NCBI RefSeq assembly: GCF_014199215.1
Contig: NZ_JACIJC010000001.1
Coordinates: 622,001-686,000, forward strand
Reading direction: 5' to 3'
DNA: 64,000 nucleotides
Origin: Sphingobium boeckii
GTDB taxonomy: Bacteria; Pseudomonadota; Alphaproteobacteria; Sphingomonadales; Sphingomonadaceae
Below are positions 35,482 through 44,307 of the stretch, piece by piece. Position 1 is the first letter of the stretch. Each line of letters starts with the position of its first letter. The position numbers and the translations under genes were made by a program. The notes below the pieces were generated by a model. It had not been told where the DNA came from. It searched no databases and saw only the letters and a program-made list of their open reading frames with translations.

Positions 35482-36415
35482 GGATTTCGCCACCCGCGAA
35501 GCGCTGGTCGCGACCGCGAGTGAGAGCATCGCGCGCGGCTCGAAATCCTTTGCGATGGCGAGCCGGCTGTTCGACCGCGTGACGCGCGAACGCGCGTGGC
35601 TGCTCTATGCCTGGTGCCGCAAATGCGACGATCTGGCCGACGGGCAGGATTATGGCGGAGTGATGAACACGCACCATGCCGAGGTCGAAGCTGCTTTCGA
35701 GGAAATCCGCTCGAAGACCGAAAGCGCGCTTGTCGGCGAAACCGTCGGTGATCCTGCGTTTGACGCGCTCGGCATCGTCGTCCGCGAATGCGCCATCCCG
35801 CACCATCTGCCGCGCGATCTGGTGCAGGGATTTGCAATGGACGCCGCGGAATGGCGGCCGCGCACCGAGCAGGATCTGCTCACCTATTGCTATCATGTCG
35901 CGGGCGTCGTCGGCGTGATGATGGCGATCGTGATGGGGGTCGATCCCGATGATCAGGATACGCTGGATCGCGCCTGCGATCTTGGCCTGGCATTTCAGCT
36001 TGCCAATATCGCGCGCGATATCAGCGAGGATGCGGCGGGCGGGCGCTGTTATCTGCCACAGGACTGGCTGACCGAGCTGGACATATCGCCCGGCGAAGAG
36101 ATGAAGCCGCATTTCCGCAAGCGCCTTGCGGTCATCGCCAAATGGCTGGCGGAGATGGCCGCGGATTATGAGGCCTCAGCGCGGGTGGGCGCGGCCAAGC
36201 TCCCCTTCCGCGCGCGCTGGGCCGTGCTCGCGGCGGCGGGCATCTATGGCGACATCGCCCGTGAGGTGCGTGCCAAGGGCGAACACGCCTGGGATCACCG
36301 GGTTTATACGAGCAAGGCGGCCAAGATCGGCTGGGTAATGAAAGCGCTGGGACAGGCGATGGCAAAGCCGGGGAAGGATGTCAGCCGGGAGGGGCTTTGG
36401 ACGCGGGGCCGCTAA
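35438..36415 (+). CDS. crtB: Phytoene synthase
   Basis: Condenses two geranylgeranyl diphosphates to phytoene. Protein of 325 residues. Asp-rich motif 1 is in WCRKCDDLADGQD near residue 72, motif 2 is in ANIARDISEDAAGGRCYLP near 195. The enzyme proper starts around REALVATASESIARGSKSFA. The first 17-18 residues (with NPSRKREGDF) are encoded by the palindromic repeat, and no other ATG, GTG or TTG precedes the conserved part. The gene ends tail to tail with crtZ (4-bp overlap). Confidence 0.94.
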   Translation: MNQEKPTNPSRKREGDFATREALVATASESIARGSKSFAMASRLFDRVTRERAWLLYAWCRKCDDLADGQDYGGVMNTHHAEVEAAFEEIRSKTESALVGETVGDPAFDALGIVVRECAIPHHLPRDLVQGFAMDAAEWRPRTEQDLLTYCYHVAGVVGVMMAIVMGVDPDDQDTLDRACDLGLAFQLANIARDISEDAAGGRCYLPQDWLTELDISPGEEMKPHFRKRLAVIAKWLAEMAADYEASARVGAAKLPFRARWAVLAAAGIYGDIAREVRAKGEHAWDHRVYTSKAAKIGWVMKALGQAMAKPGKDVSREGLWTRGR

Positions 36416-36921
36416 TCCCGAAAGCTGCCCACCGGCGCCCGCACCCCGGCATGGCCGCGCCGCTTCAATTCCGCTTTCAGATCCTCGGGCTTTGGTGCCC
36501 AGAGGAAACCGAAGCTCACCGTGCCCTCTTTGGTTTCCACCACATGATGCAGCCGGTGCGCCTGGATGATGCGCTTCATATAATCGGATTTGGGCAGGTA
36601 ACGGTGGTTGATCCTCTTGTGGACGATCACATCGTGAAAGCCCGCATAGATCGCGCCATAGCCAGCGATTCCTGCGCCCGCCCAGGTGGCCCAATCGCCC
36701 CAGCCGAGCTGGACGCCGCCTGCGATCAGCGTGATCGACGGGATGGCGAAGATCACCGCATAGAGATCGTTCAGCTCCCAATGGCCTGTGCGTGGCCGAT
36801 GGTGGCTCGCGTGCAGGAACCAGCCGGGGCCGTGCATCAGCCAGCGGTGCGCGGCGTAGGCGAAGATTTCCATGCCGAGGATGGTTGCGATGAACAAAAG
36901 GATGCCGAGGGGGAGGGACAT
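36412..36921 (-). CDS. crtZ: Beta-carotene hydroxylase
   Basis: Membrane di-iron hydroxylase of 169 residues. His motifs in order are HRWLMHGPGWFLHASHH, FHDVIVHKRINH and HRLHHVVETKEG, the CrtZ pattern. It adds 3- and 3'-hydroxyls to beta-carotene to give zeaxanthin. It is convergent with crtB and therefore has its own promoter, in or near the repeat element at 36952-37031. Confidence 0.95.
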   Translation of the reverse strand: MSLPLGILLFIATILGMEIFAYAAHRWLMHGPGWFLHASHHRPRTGHWELNDLYAVIFAIPSITLIAGGVQLGWGDWATWAGAGIAGYGAIYAGFHDVIVHKRINHRYLPKSDYMKRIIQAHRLHHVVETKEGTVSFGFLWAPKPEDLKAELKRRGHAGVRAPVGSFRD

Positions 36922-36951
36922 GAGGAGGATATAGGCTCTTCGCCTTATTCT

Positions 36952-37031
36952 GTCATTCCCGCGCAGGCGGGAATCCCGCTTTGCGCGGAGACACCCGAAA
37001 GAAGCTGGATTCCCGCTTTCGCGGGAATGAC
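36952..37031. repeat. REP-type element with GTCATTCCCGCG ends
   Basis: Outer arms GTCATTCCCGCG (36952-36963) and CGCGGGAATGAC (37020-37031) pair. Each end also folds into its own small hairpin (ATTCCCGC / GCGGGAAT). This is a widespread proteobacterial type of interspersed palindrome. It fills the space between the crtZ start and the lipoprotein gene. Confidence 0.85.
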
Positions 37032-37052
37032 GGGAAGGTTAAGGAAGTAACC

Positions 37053-37367
37053 ATGAAACATCGCATCCTGCTCGTCGCCCTGCCCATCCTCGCCCTCGCA
37101 TCCTGCGCCACGCCGGAGACGCGACTCAGGACAGGGCTGCGCGATGCCGGCCTGTCGCCCAAGCTCTCGGCCTGCATGGCGGACCGGATGGTGAATGAGC
37201 TTTCGCTCTGGCAGTTGCGCAAAATATCGTCGCTGGGCGATCTGAAGGATTCGAAATTCCGCGAACTCTCCGTAGCGGAATTCATCTATAAGGTCCGCGC
37301 ATTGAAGGATCCCGAAATCCTCGGCGAAACCACCAAGGCGGCCGGAGCGTGCGCGCTCGGGCTCTGA
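37053..37367 (+). CDS. Small lipoprotein, hypothetical
   Basis: Protein of 104 residues from ATG 37053. The lipoprotein signal ends with lipobox LASC (residues 15-18). The mature part is helical (LSPKLSACMADRMVNELSLWQL, FIYKVRALKDPEILGETTKA) and ends in Cys-containing GACALGL. Not a family I can name. A short upstream extension of the frame is repeat-derived and was not used. Confidence 0.75.
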   Translation: MKHRILLVALPILALASCATPETRLRTGLRDAGLSPKLSACMADRMVNELSLWQLRKISSLGDLKDSKFRELSVAEFIYKVRALKDPEILGETTKAAGACALGL

Positions 37368-37457
37368 GCGATCCATCGGGGGTGGCAATCGCCGCCAATC
37401 CATGCTTTAGGCCGGTGCGACTCCCCGTTTTGCAACGCGAAAGGCTTGAGCGCCCCC

Positions 37458-38657
<1,200 letters not shown>

Positions 38658-38670
38658 TTTTAATCCTCAT

Positions 38671-38691
38671 CCTCTCCCCTCGAGGGAGAGG
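38671..38691. repeat. Short hairpin between sucC and etfB
   Basis: CCTCTCCC (38671-38678) pairs with GGGAGAGG (38684-38691). It is related to the CCCTCTCCCC palindromes at 831-952. No T-run. GAGAGG downstream may contribute to the etfB ribosome-binding region. Confidence 0.6.
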
Positions 38692-38712
38692 AGGGTTTGA
38701 GAGGACGATGAA

Positions 38713-39462
38713 ATGAAAATCCTGGTCCCGGTCAAGCGTGTGCTTGACTATAACGTAAAGCCCCGCGTGAAGGCGGACGGCACGGGCGTCGATCTGGCGA
38801 ACGTGAAGATGTCGATGAACCCGTTCGATGAGATCGCTGTCGAAGAAGCGATCCGTCTGAAGGAAAAGGGCGTTGCGACCGAAGTGATCGTCGTTTCGAT
38901 CGGCGAACCCAAATCTCAGGATACGCTGCGCACCGCGCTCGCCATGGGTGCGGACCGGGCGATCCTGATCACAGCCGAGGGCGAAGTGGAGCCGCTGGGC
39001 GTCGCCAAGCTCTTGAAGGCCGTGGCCGATGAGGAGCAGCCGGGTCTGGTGATCCTTGGCAAGCAGGCGATCGACGACGACAGCAACCAGACCGGCCAGA
39101 TGCTGGCCGCGCTGACGGGCTGGGGCCAGGGCACGTTCGCGTCCAAGGTGGAAGTCGCCGGCGATACCGTCATCGTGACGCGCGAAGTTGATGGCGGCTC
39201 CGAAACGGTCTCGCTGAAGGCGCCGGCGATCGTGACCACTGATCTCCGCTTGAACGAGCCGCGCTATGCGAGCCTGCCCAATATCATGAAGGCGAAATCC
39301 AAGCCGCTCGCGAACAAGACGCCTGCGGATTACGGCGTGGATGTGGCAAAGCGTCTGACCACGCTCAAGGTTTCCGAACCACCCGTGCGCAGCGCGGGCA
39401 TCAAGGTGGCCGATGTGGATGAACTGGTTGCGAAACTGAAAGCTCTGGGAGTGGCGGCATGA
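38713..39462 (+). CDS. etfB: Electron transfer flavoprotein subunit beta
   Basis: Protein of 249 residues: [20 protein letters not shown] at the start, [10 protein letters not shown] near residue 77, and [27 protein letters not shown], the ETF-beta signature. It binds AMP and forms the heterodimer that accepts electrons from acyl-CoA dehydrogenases. Its stop overlaps the etfA start (ATGA). Confidence 0.97.
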   Translation: MKILVPVKRVLDYNVKPRVKADGTGVDLANVKMSMNPFDEIAVEEAIRLKEKGVATEVIVVSIGEPKSQDTLRTALAMGADRAILITAEGEVEPLGVAKLLKAVADEEQPGLVILGKQAIDDDSNQTGQMLAALTGWGQGTFASKVEVAGDTVIVTREVDGGSETVSLKAPAIVTTDLRLNEPRYASLPNIMKAKSKPLANKTPADYGVDVAKRLTTLKVSEPPVRSAGIKVADVDELVAKLKALGVAA

Positions 39463-40388
39463 GCGTCCTGGTCTGGGTCGAACACGATAACGCATCGGTC
39501 AAGGATGCCACGCTGGCAGCGGTGACCGCTGCGGGCAAATTGGGCGATGTACACGCTTTGGTCGCGGGCAAGGGCGCGCAGGCCGTGGCTGACGAAGCCG
39601 CCAAGATCGCGGGCGTCGCCAAGGTGCTGCTCGCTGATGACGCAGCCTATGAACATGCGCTCGCCGAAAATGTCGCGCCGCTGATCGCGGGCCTGATGAG
39701 CGGCTATGACGCGTTCGTCGCGCCCTCCACCTCGCATGGCAAGAATATCGCTCCGCGCGTGGCGGCTCTGCTCGATGTCGCGCAGATTTCGGACATCCTC
39801 TCGGTGGAAAGTGCGGATACGTTCACGCGCCCCATCTATGCGGGCAATGCGATCGCCACCGTGCAATCGAGCGATGCCAAGAAGGTAATCACCGTGCGCG
39901 GCACCGCTTTCGAGAAAGCGGCGACCTCGGGTGGTTCTGCCTCGGTCGAAGCGGCGTCTGGTGCGGGCGATGCCGGCCTTTCCAGCTTTGTGGGCGCGGA
40001 AATCGCCAAGAGCGAGCGTCCCGAACTGACGGCGGCGAAGATCATCGTTTCGGGTGGTCGCGCACTGGGCTCCGAAGAGCAGTTCCATGCGGTCATCGAT
40101 CCGCTGGCGGACAAGCTTGGCGCTGCCGTCGGTGCTTCGCGCGCTGCGGTGGATGCGGGCTATGCGCCCAATGACTATCAGGTCGGCCAGACCGGCAAGA
40201 TCGTCGCCCCCGAAGTCTATGTCGCGATCGGCATTTCAGGCGCGATCCAGCATCTGGCGGGCATGAAGGACTCAAAGACGATCATCGCGATCAACAAGGA
40301 CGAAGATGCTCCCATCTTCCAGGTGGCGGACATCGGCTTGGTCGGCGATCTGTTCAAGATCGTGCCGGCGCTGACAGGCAAGCTGTAA
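39459..40388 (+). CDS. etfA: Electron transfer flavoprotein subunit alpha
   Basis: Protein of 309 residues with the FAD-binding C-terminal domain: [37 protein letters not shown] and the [12 protein letters not shown] element. Heterodimer with EtfB, passing electrons on to ETF-ubiquinone oxidoreductase. It starts within the etfB stop and is followed by a terminator. Confidence 0.97.
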   Translation: MSVLVWVEHDNASVKDATLAAVTAAGKLGDVHALVAGKGAQAVADEAAKIAGVAKVLLADDAAYEHALAENVAPLIAGLMSGYDAFVAPSTSHGKNIAPRVAALLDVAQISDILSVESADTFTRPIYAGNAIATVQSSDAKKVITVRGTAFEKAATSGGSASVEAASGAGDAGLSSFVGAEIAKSERPELTAAKIIVSGGRALGSEEQFHAVIDPLADKLGAAVGASRAAVDAGYAPNDYQVGQTGKIVAPEVYVAIGISGAIQHLAGMKDSKTIIAINKDEDAPIFQVADIGLVGDLFKIVPALTGKL

Positions 40389-40415
40389 GTCCACGCTCTG
40401 AAATCGAATAAGAAA

Positions 40416-40441
40416 GGGGGCGGCTTACACCGCCCTTTTTT
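40416..40441 (+). terminator. Rho-independent terminator after etfBA
   Basis: Stem GGGCGG (40418-40423) with CCGCCC (40430-40435), loop CTTACA, then six T residues. Flanking A/T pairs extend the stem. Closes the sucC-etfB-etfA unit. Confidence 0.9.
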
Positions 40442-40463
40442 GCGCGCGGGCGGCAAACCTTGC

Positions 40464-40488
40464 CATTTTATGCCATTTCCATAAAATG
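40464..40488. promoter_or_regulatory. Palindromic operator upstream of parDE
   Basis: Perfect 9-bp arms CATTTTATG (40464-40472) and CATAAAATG (40480-40488) with a 7-bp spacer, ending five bases before the antitoxin ATG. A third GCCATTT half-site lies in the spacer. The position fits autoregulation by the ParD dimer. Confidence 0.65.
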
Positions 40489-40493
40489 CGCCC

Positions 40494-40733
40494 ATGGATA
40501 GCATGAACATCTCGCTTCCCGGGCCGCTCAAGGCGTTCATCGACAGCCAAGTTGCGGACGGGCGTTACAGCAGCGTGAGCGAATATGTACGGGAACTCGT
40601 TCGCGCCGATGAAAAGCGCAAGGCGCAGGAAAAGCTTGAAACGATGCTGCTTGAGGGACTTGCCAGTCCCGAATCATCGTGGGTTTCCAGCGATCTGGAT
40701 GGCATTCGCGCTGCTGCGCGGGCCGGCCATTGA
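40494..40733 (+). CDS. Type II antitoxin, ParD family
   Basis: Protein of 79 residues: a ribbon-helix-helix N-terminus ([34 protein letters not shown]) followed by a flexible C-terminal toxin-binding segment. It binds DNA as a dimer and neutralises the ParE-like toxin encoded next. ATG 40494 or the ATG three codons later may be used. Its TGA overlaps the TTG of the toxin gene. Confidence 0.9.
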   Translation: MDSMNISLPGPLKAFIDSQVADGRYSSVSEYVRELVRADEKRKAQEKLETMLLEGLASPESSWVSSDLDGIRAAARAGH

Positions 40734-41053
40734 ACCAAAAATCCGTCGCTATCCATGCGATGGCGCGGCGTGACATCGTGGAGCAATACCGCTGGCTTGA
40801 AGCGGAAGCCGGTAGCGATGTCGCCGACCATTTTCTCACAGCGGCAAATGAGGCTTTTTACAAACTCGCTGATCATCCGCGGATCGGGCCAGCGTTAGGA
40901 TCGACCAACCCTCATTTGGCGGGGATGCACAAATGGAAGGTCGAGGGTTTCCCAAACGTGCTCATCTTTTACAAACCCCGCGTGCGGGGCATTTCAGTGG
41001 TGCGCATCATTCACGCCGCCAGCGATTGGTGGAGTTTGATCGACAGCCATTGA
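40730..41053 (+). CDS. Type II toxin, RelE/ParE superfamily
   Basis: Protein of 107 residues if started at TTG 40730 (overlap TTGA with the antitoxin stop); MARRDIVEQY at 40760 is an alternative. The ParE fold signature runs DIVEQYRWLEAEAGSDVAD, LADHPRIGPALG, HKWKVEGFPNVLIFYK, VVRIIHAASDWWSL. ParE toxins usually target gyrase. Coupling to the antitoxin fits a functional module. Confidence 0.88.
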   Translation: MNQKSVAIHAMARRDIVEQYRWLEAEAGSDVADHFLTAANEAFYKLADHPRIGPALGSTNPHLAGMHKWKVEGFPNVLIFYKPRVRGISVVRIIHAASDWWSLIDSH

Positions 41054-41065
41054 GAATATTCCGCT

Positions 41066-42070
41066 TCAAAATCCGCTCAGAAAACTCGCTACATTGTCGC
41101 CCAGTGCTTCGGTGGCATAGCCGCCTTCCATCACGATCACGGTCGGCAGGTCGGCGGCGCTGATTTGCGCGGCGATCTCAGTGAAATCTTCCGTCTTCAG
41201 CTTGAATTGCGAGATCGGATCGCCCTCATAGGTGTCTGCCCCGAAGGACACGAGCAGCACCTCGGGCGCAAACGCTGCGATGCTGTACAGGGCAGTTTTT
41301 AGAGCCACCTGATAGTCCGCCATTCCGGTGCCGCGGGGCAGGGGGATGTTGAGGTTCGCGCCTTCGCCGGCACCGTCGCCGCATTCGTCGGCATGGCCCC
41401 AGAAGAAGGGGTAATCCGTCACCGGGTCGGCGTGGATCGAAACGAACAGCACGTCGCCGCGATCGTAGAAGATATCCTGCGTGCCATTGCCATGGTGATA
41501 ATCCACGTCGAGGATCGCGACCCTGGCTTTGCCCGCATCGATCGCCGCCTGTGCCGCTATGGCGACATTGTTGAGGTAGCAATAGCCGCCCAGATAGTCC
41601 GCGCCCGCATGATGACCCGGCGGCCTGCAGAGCGCAAAGGCCGCCGGTGCGCCATTCAGCACCGCATCGGTGGCCGCAAGCGCGGTCTGCGCCGCCCAAT
41701 ATGCGCCGTCCCATGTCTGCGCGGCGACCGGTGACGCGGCATCGAAGCTATACTGCCCGAATTGCGCATCGATCCGCTGCAGATGGAGCGGCCGACGGCC
41801 GACGATGGGCCAGACATAGCCAGTGGCGTCGCCCGCGCGTCCGGCGTCCACCCATTGCCGATGCGCGCTCTTCAGGAATGCCAGATAGGCCGGACCATGG
41901 ATGCGCGCGATCGGTGTCTCGCCCCGATCAGTGGGGGCCTCGGTCTCGGTCAGACGGGCAAGCATATTCTTCACGCGCCCGGGATGCTCGGCATAGGGCA
42001 CATAGCCGCCGTTATGCAGTTCGAGCGCGGGAGCGTGGTCCAGTTGGCGGGGATCGAAGAAGAGTTTCAT
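41066..42070 (-). CDS. Histone-deacetylase-family amidohydrolase (acetylpolyamine type)
   Basis: Zinc-dependent deacetylase of the arginase/HDAC fold, 334 residues from ATG 42070 (MKLFFDPRQL). Catalytic segment RPPGHHAGADYLGGYCYLNN near residue 152, metal ligands in ILDVDYHHGNGTQDIF and the later Asp in SFGADTYEGDP, and the C-terminal MEGGY. Bacterial relatives deacetylate acetylpolyamines or acetyl-lysine-like compounds. Cytoplasmic; substrate not known. Confidence 0.9.
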   Translation of the reverse strand: MKLFFDPRQLDHAPALELHNGGYVPYAEHPGRVKNMLARLTETEAPTDRGETPIARIHGPAYLAFLKSAHRQWVDAGRAGDATGYVWPIVGRRPLHLQRIDAQFGQYSFDAASPVAAQTWDGAYWAAQTALAATDAVLNGAPAAFALCRPPGHHAGADYLGGYCYLNNVAIAAQAAIDAGKARVAILDVDYHHGNGTQDIFYDRGDVLFVSIHADPVTDYPFFWGHADECGDGAGEGANLNIPLPRGTGMADYQVALKTALYSIAAFAPEVLLVSFGADTYEGDPISQFKLKTEDFTEIAAQISAADLPTVIVMEGGYATEALGDNVASFLSGF

Positions 42071-42218
42071 GATCCGCTCTATGTCATTCCCATACGCCAA
42101 GGGAAACCCGCCGAGGGAGAGAATTGCGTTACGGACAACCGCCCGTACCGGCGTGATATTATTGCATGTGACGGAACTGTGACTGGTTCTTTACCGTTTT
42201 GCGTGTCATGAAATTGTC

Positions 42219-42929
42219 ATGGACACCATGGTGACACCTTCTTTTTCGCGGCCTGCATCTGCGCCGCCCTTCGCCAAGCTGATGCGCGAAGTGCGGGTGT
42301 TGACGGAAATCCGCCGCGGCTGGCGGCTTGGTCCGGCCATGGCCACGGATCATGATGGCCGTGGCCGCCCGGTGATGGTGTTGCCGGGCTTTCTGGCTTC
42401 GGATGCGTCCACCGTGATGCTGCGCCGCACGTTGAAGGCCGCCAATTTCCGCGTGCACGGCTGGGGGCAGGGGCGCAATTACGGCATCCGTGCGGATATT
42501 CTCGAGCGCCTCGAAGCGCGACTGGACGAAATCCAGATGACGGACGATTCGCCCGTGACGCTGATCGGCTGGAGCCTGGGCGGTCTGATCGCCCGCGAGT
42601 TCGCGAAATATGCGCCAGACCGGATCGAGCGCGTCATCACGCTTGGCAGCCCCTTTTCGGGAGATATTCGTGCCAATCATGCGTGGCGCCTTTACGAACT
42701 GATCAACCGCCATCCGGTCGATCGCGTGCCGATCCCGGTGAATCTTACGGAAAAGCCTCCGGTGCTGACCTTTGCGCTGTGGTCGGAGAATGACGGCATC
42801 GTTTCGCCCGACAGTTCACGGGGGTTGCCACATGAAATCGATCGCGCGTGGCAGGTGGAATGCGGCCATATGGGGTTCACCACCTCTGCGGATTCGATCC
42901 AGGCGATGCTGGAGGCGATGGACGCCTGA
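42219..42929 (+). CDS. Alpha/beta hydrolase
   Basis: Protein of 236 residues. Nucleophile elbow GWSLGG near residue 124, with oxyanion sequence VLPGFLASD near 54. Candidate acid is in SENDGIV and candidate His in CGHMGF near the C-terminus. No signal peptide. Resembles small triacylglycerol-lipase/PGAP1-like esterases. The natural substrate is unknown. It has its own promoter region (148 bp, divergent from the HDAC-like gene). Confidence 0.85.
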   Translation: MDTMVTPSFSRPASAPPFAKLMREVRVLTEIRRGWRLGPAMATDHDGRGRPVMVLPGFLASDASTVMLRRTLKAANFRVHGWGQGRNYGIRADILERLEARLDEIQMTDDSPVTLIGWSLGGLIAREFAKYAPDRIERVITLGSPFSGDIRANHAWRLYELINRHPVDRVPIPVNLTEKPPVLTFALWSENDGIVSPDSSRGLPHEIDRAWQVECGHMGFTTSADSIQAMLEAMDA

Positions 42930-43031
42930 TCCGTTGTGAATCCGGACGATCAGGCAAGGGATGCGGCGATATAGGCAATGTGAGCCGGTCTCTTTCAGCT
43001 ATAGATGAACGGTATCGCAGAGGAGCCCTTC

Positions 43032-43787
43032 ATGACCAAGATCACCCTCATCACCGGCGCCAGCCGCGGTCTAGGCCGCAACACGGCGCTCAGCATCGCC
43101 CGCCGCGGCGGCGATGTCATCTTCACCTATCACAGCCGCAGCGACGAAGCCGATGCCGTTGTCGCAGAGATCGAAGCGATGGGCCGCAAGGCTGTCACGC
43201 TTCAGCTCGACACCGGACATGTGTCGGCCTTCGCGCCCTTTGCGGATCGTCTGCGGACCATCCTGCGCGATACATGGCAGCGGGACGATTTCGATCATCT
43301 GGTCAACAATGCCGGCCATGGCGATTACGCCACCATCGCGGAGACGACCGAAGCGCAGTTCGACCGGCTGGTGAATGTGCAGTTCAAGGGCGTGTTCTTC
43401 CTCACGCAGACTTTACTGCCGTTGATCGCCGATGGCGGCCGGATCGTGAATCTGTCCTCGGGCCTCACTCGCATCACCTTGCCCGGCTATGCAGCCTATG
43501 CCGCCATGAAGGGCGCGATGGAGGTGCTGACGCGCTACATGGCCAAGGAATTGGGCACGCGGGGCATCGCGGTGAATGTGGTGGCACCCGGCGCGATAGA
43601 AACGGATTTCGGCGGTGGCGCAGTGCGCGACAATGCAGACCTCAACAACCAACTGGCGAGCATTACGGCGCTGGGACGGGTCGGCGTGCCGGATGATATC
43701 GGGCCGATGATCGCGAGCCTGTTATCCGAGGACAATCGCTGGGTGACCGGGCAGCGGATCGAAGTGTCAGGCGGTCAGGCGATCTGA
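43032..43787 (+). CDS. SDR family oxidoreductase
   Basis: Protein of 251 residues; start ATG 43032 with AGGAGC upstream. TGASRGLG at residues 8-15, NNAGHGDY, catalytic Ser in NLSSG, and YAAYAAMKGA with the YxxxK pair. The HSRS segment after strand 2 is of the NADP-binding kind. Ends SGGQAI, as FabG-like enzymes do. Substrate unknown. Confidence 0.9.
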   Translation: MTKITLITGASRGLGRNTALSIARRGGDVIFTYHSRSDEADAVVAEIEAMGRKAVTLQLDTGHVSAFAPFADRLRTILRDTWQRDDFDHLVNNAGHGDYATIAETTEAQFDRLVNVQFKGVFFLTQTLLPLIADGGRIVNLSSGLTRITLPGYAAYAAMKGAMEVLTRYMAKELGTRGIAVNVVAPGAIETDFGGGAVRDNADLNNQLASITALGRVGVPDDIGPMIASLLSEDNRWVTGQRIEVSGGQAI

Positions 43788-43813
43788 TCCAGAGTGCGTG
43801 GGGGTGGCGACGG

Positions 43814-44215
43814 TCACTCCTGCGCGCCAATCAGAAAAGGCGCGGCGACCTCCTTGGGAATGCGCAGGATCCGGCCCGTCTTGCGATCGACGATCGCCCA
43901 AGTGGTCTTGGCATTCACCTTCACCTTGCCGTCCGCGCCGGTGAATTCCACATAGCGATCGAACCGCGCGCCGCGCGGTGCCTCGCCGACCCATGTCCGC
44001 GCCGTCAACGTTTCGCCCGCCTGCACATTGCCGCGATAGTCAATTTCATGCCGGGTCACGACCCACACATAGGCATCCACATGTGCCGGATCGGCAGCCG
44101 CAGCCCAGTGCGACGTCGCCATATCCTGAATCCAGCGCACCCAGACGGCGTTGTTGACGTGGCCAAGCTCATCAATGTCCCCCGGCTGAGCGGTGATAAG
44201 AAGAGAGAAACTCAT
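43814..44215 (-). CDS. Acyl-CoA thioesterase, 4HBT family
   Basis: Protein of 133 residues from ATG 44215 (MSFSLLITAQ); the longer upstream frame is repeat DNA. The hotdog YbgC-like pattern is GDIDELGHVNNAVWVRWIQD, with the catalytic Asp position occupied in DIDELGHVNN, and YRGNVQAGETLTARTW. Hydrolyses acyl-CoA. Downstream of the S9 peptidase on the same strand, separated by a 74-bp repeat. Confidence 0.87.
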   Translation of the reverse strand: MSFSLLITAQPGDIDELGHVNNAVWVRWIQDMATSHWAAAADPAHVDAYVWVVTRHEIDYRGNVQAGETLTARTWVGEAPRGARFDRYVEFTGADGKVKVNAKTTWAIVDRKTGRILRIPKEVAAPFLIGAQE

Positions 44216-44227
44216 CGGGCCATCAAA

Positions 44228-44301
44228 CCGTTTGTCCAGAGCGCATTCGAGGGAGGCTGGTCCGTGGCACGACGTCCCTCGACTGCGTTCGCGACAAACG
44301 G
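44228..44301. repeat. Diverged copy of the 27-bp inverted repeat
   Basis: Arms at 44228-44253 and 44275-44301 are related to the perfect repeat at 1774-1846 (shared CCGTTTGTCC and TCGAGGGA blocks), with several mismatches. It separates two genes of the same strand. Confidence 0.8.
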
Positions 44302-44307
44302 AGTTTT

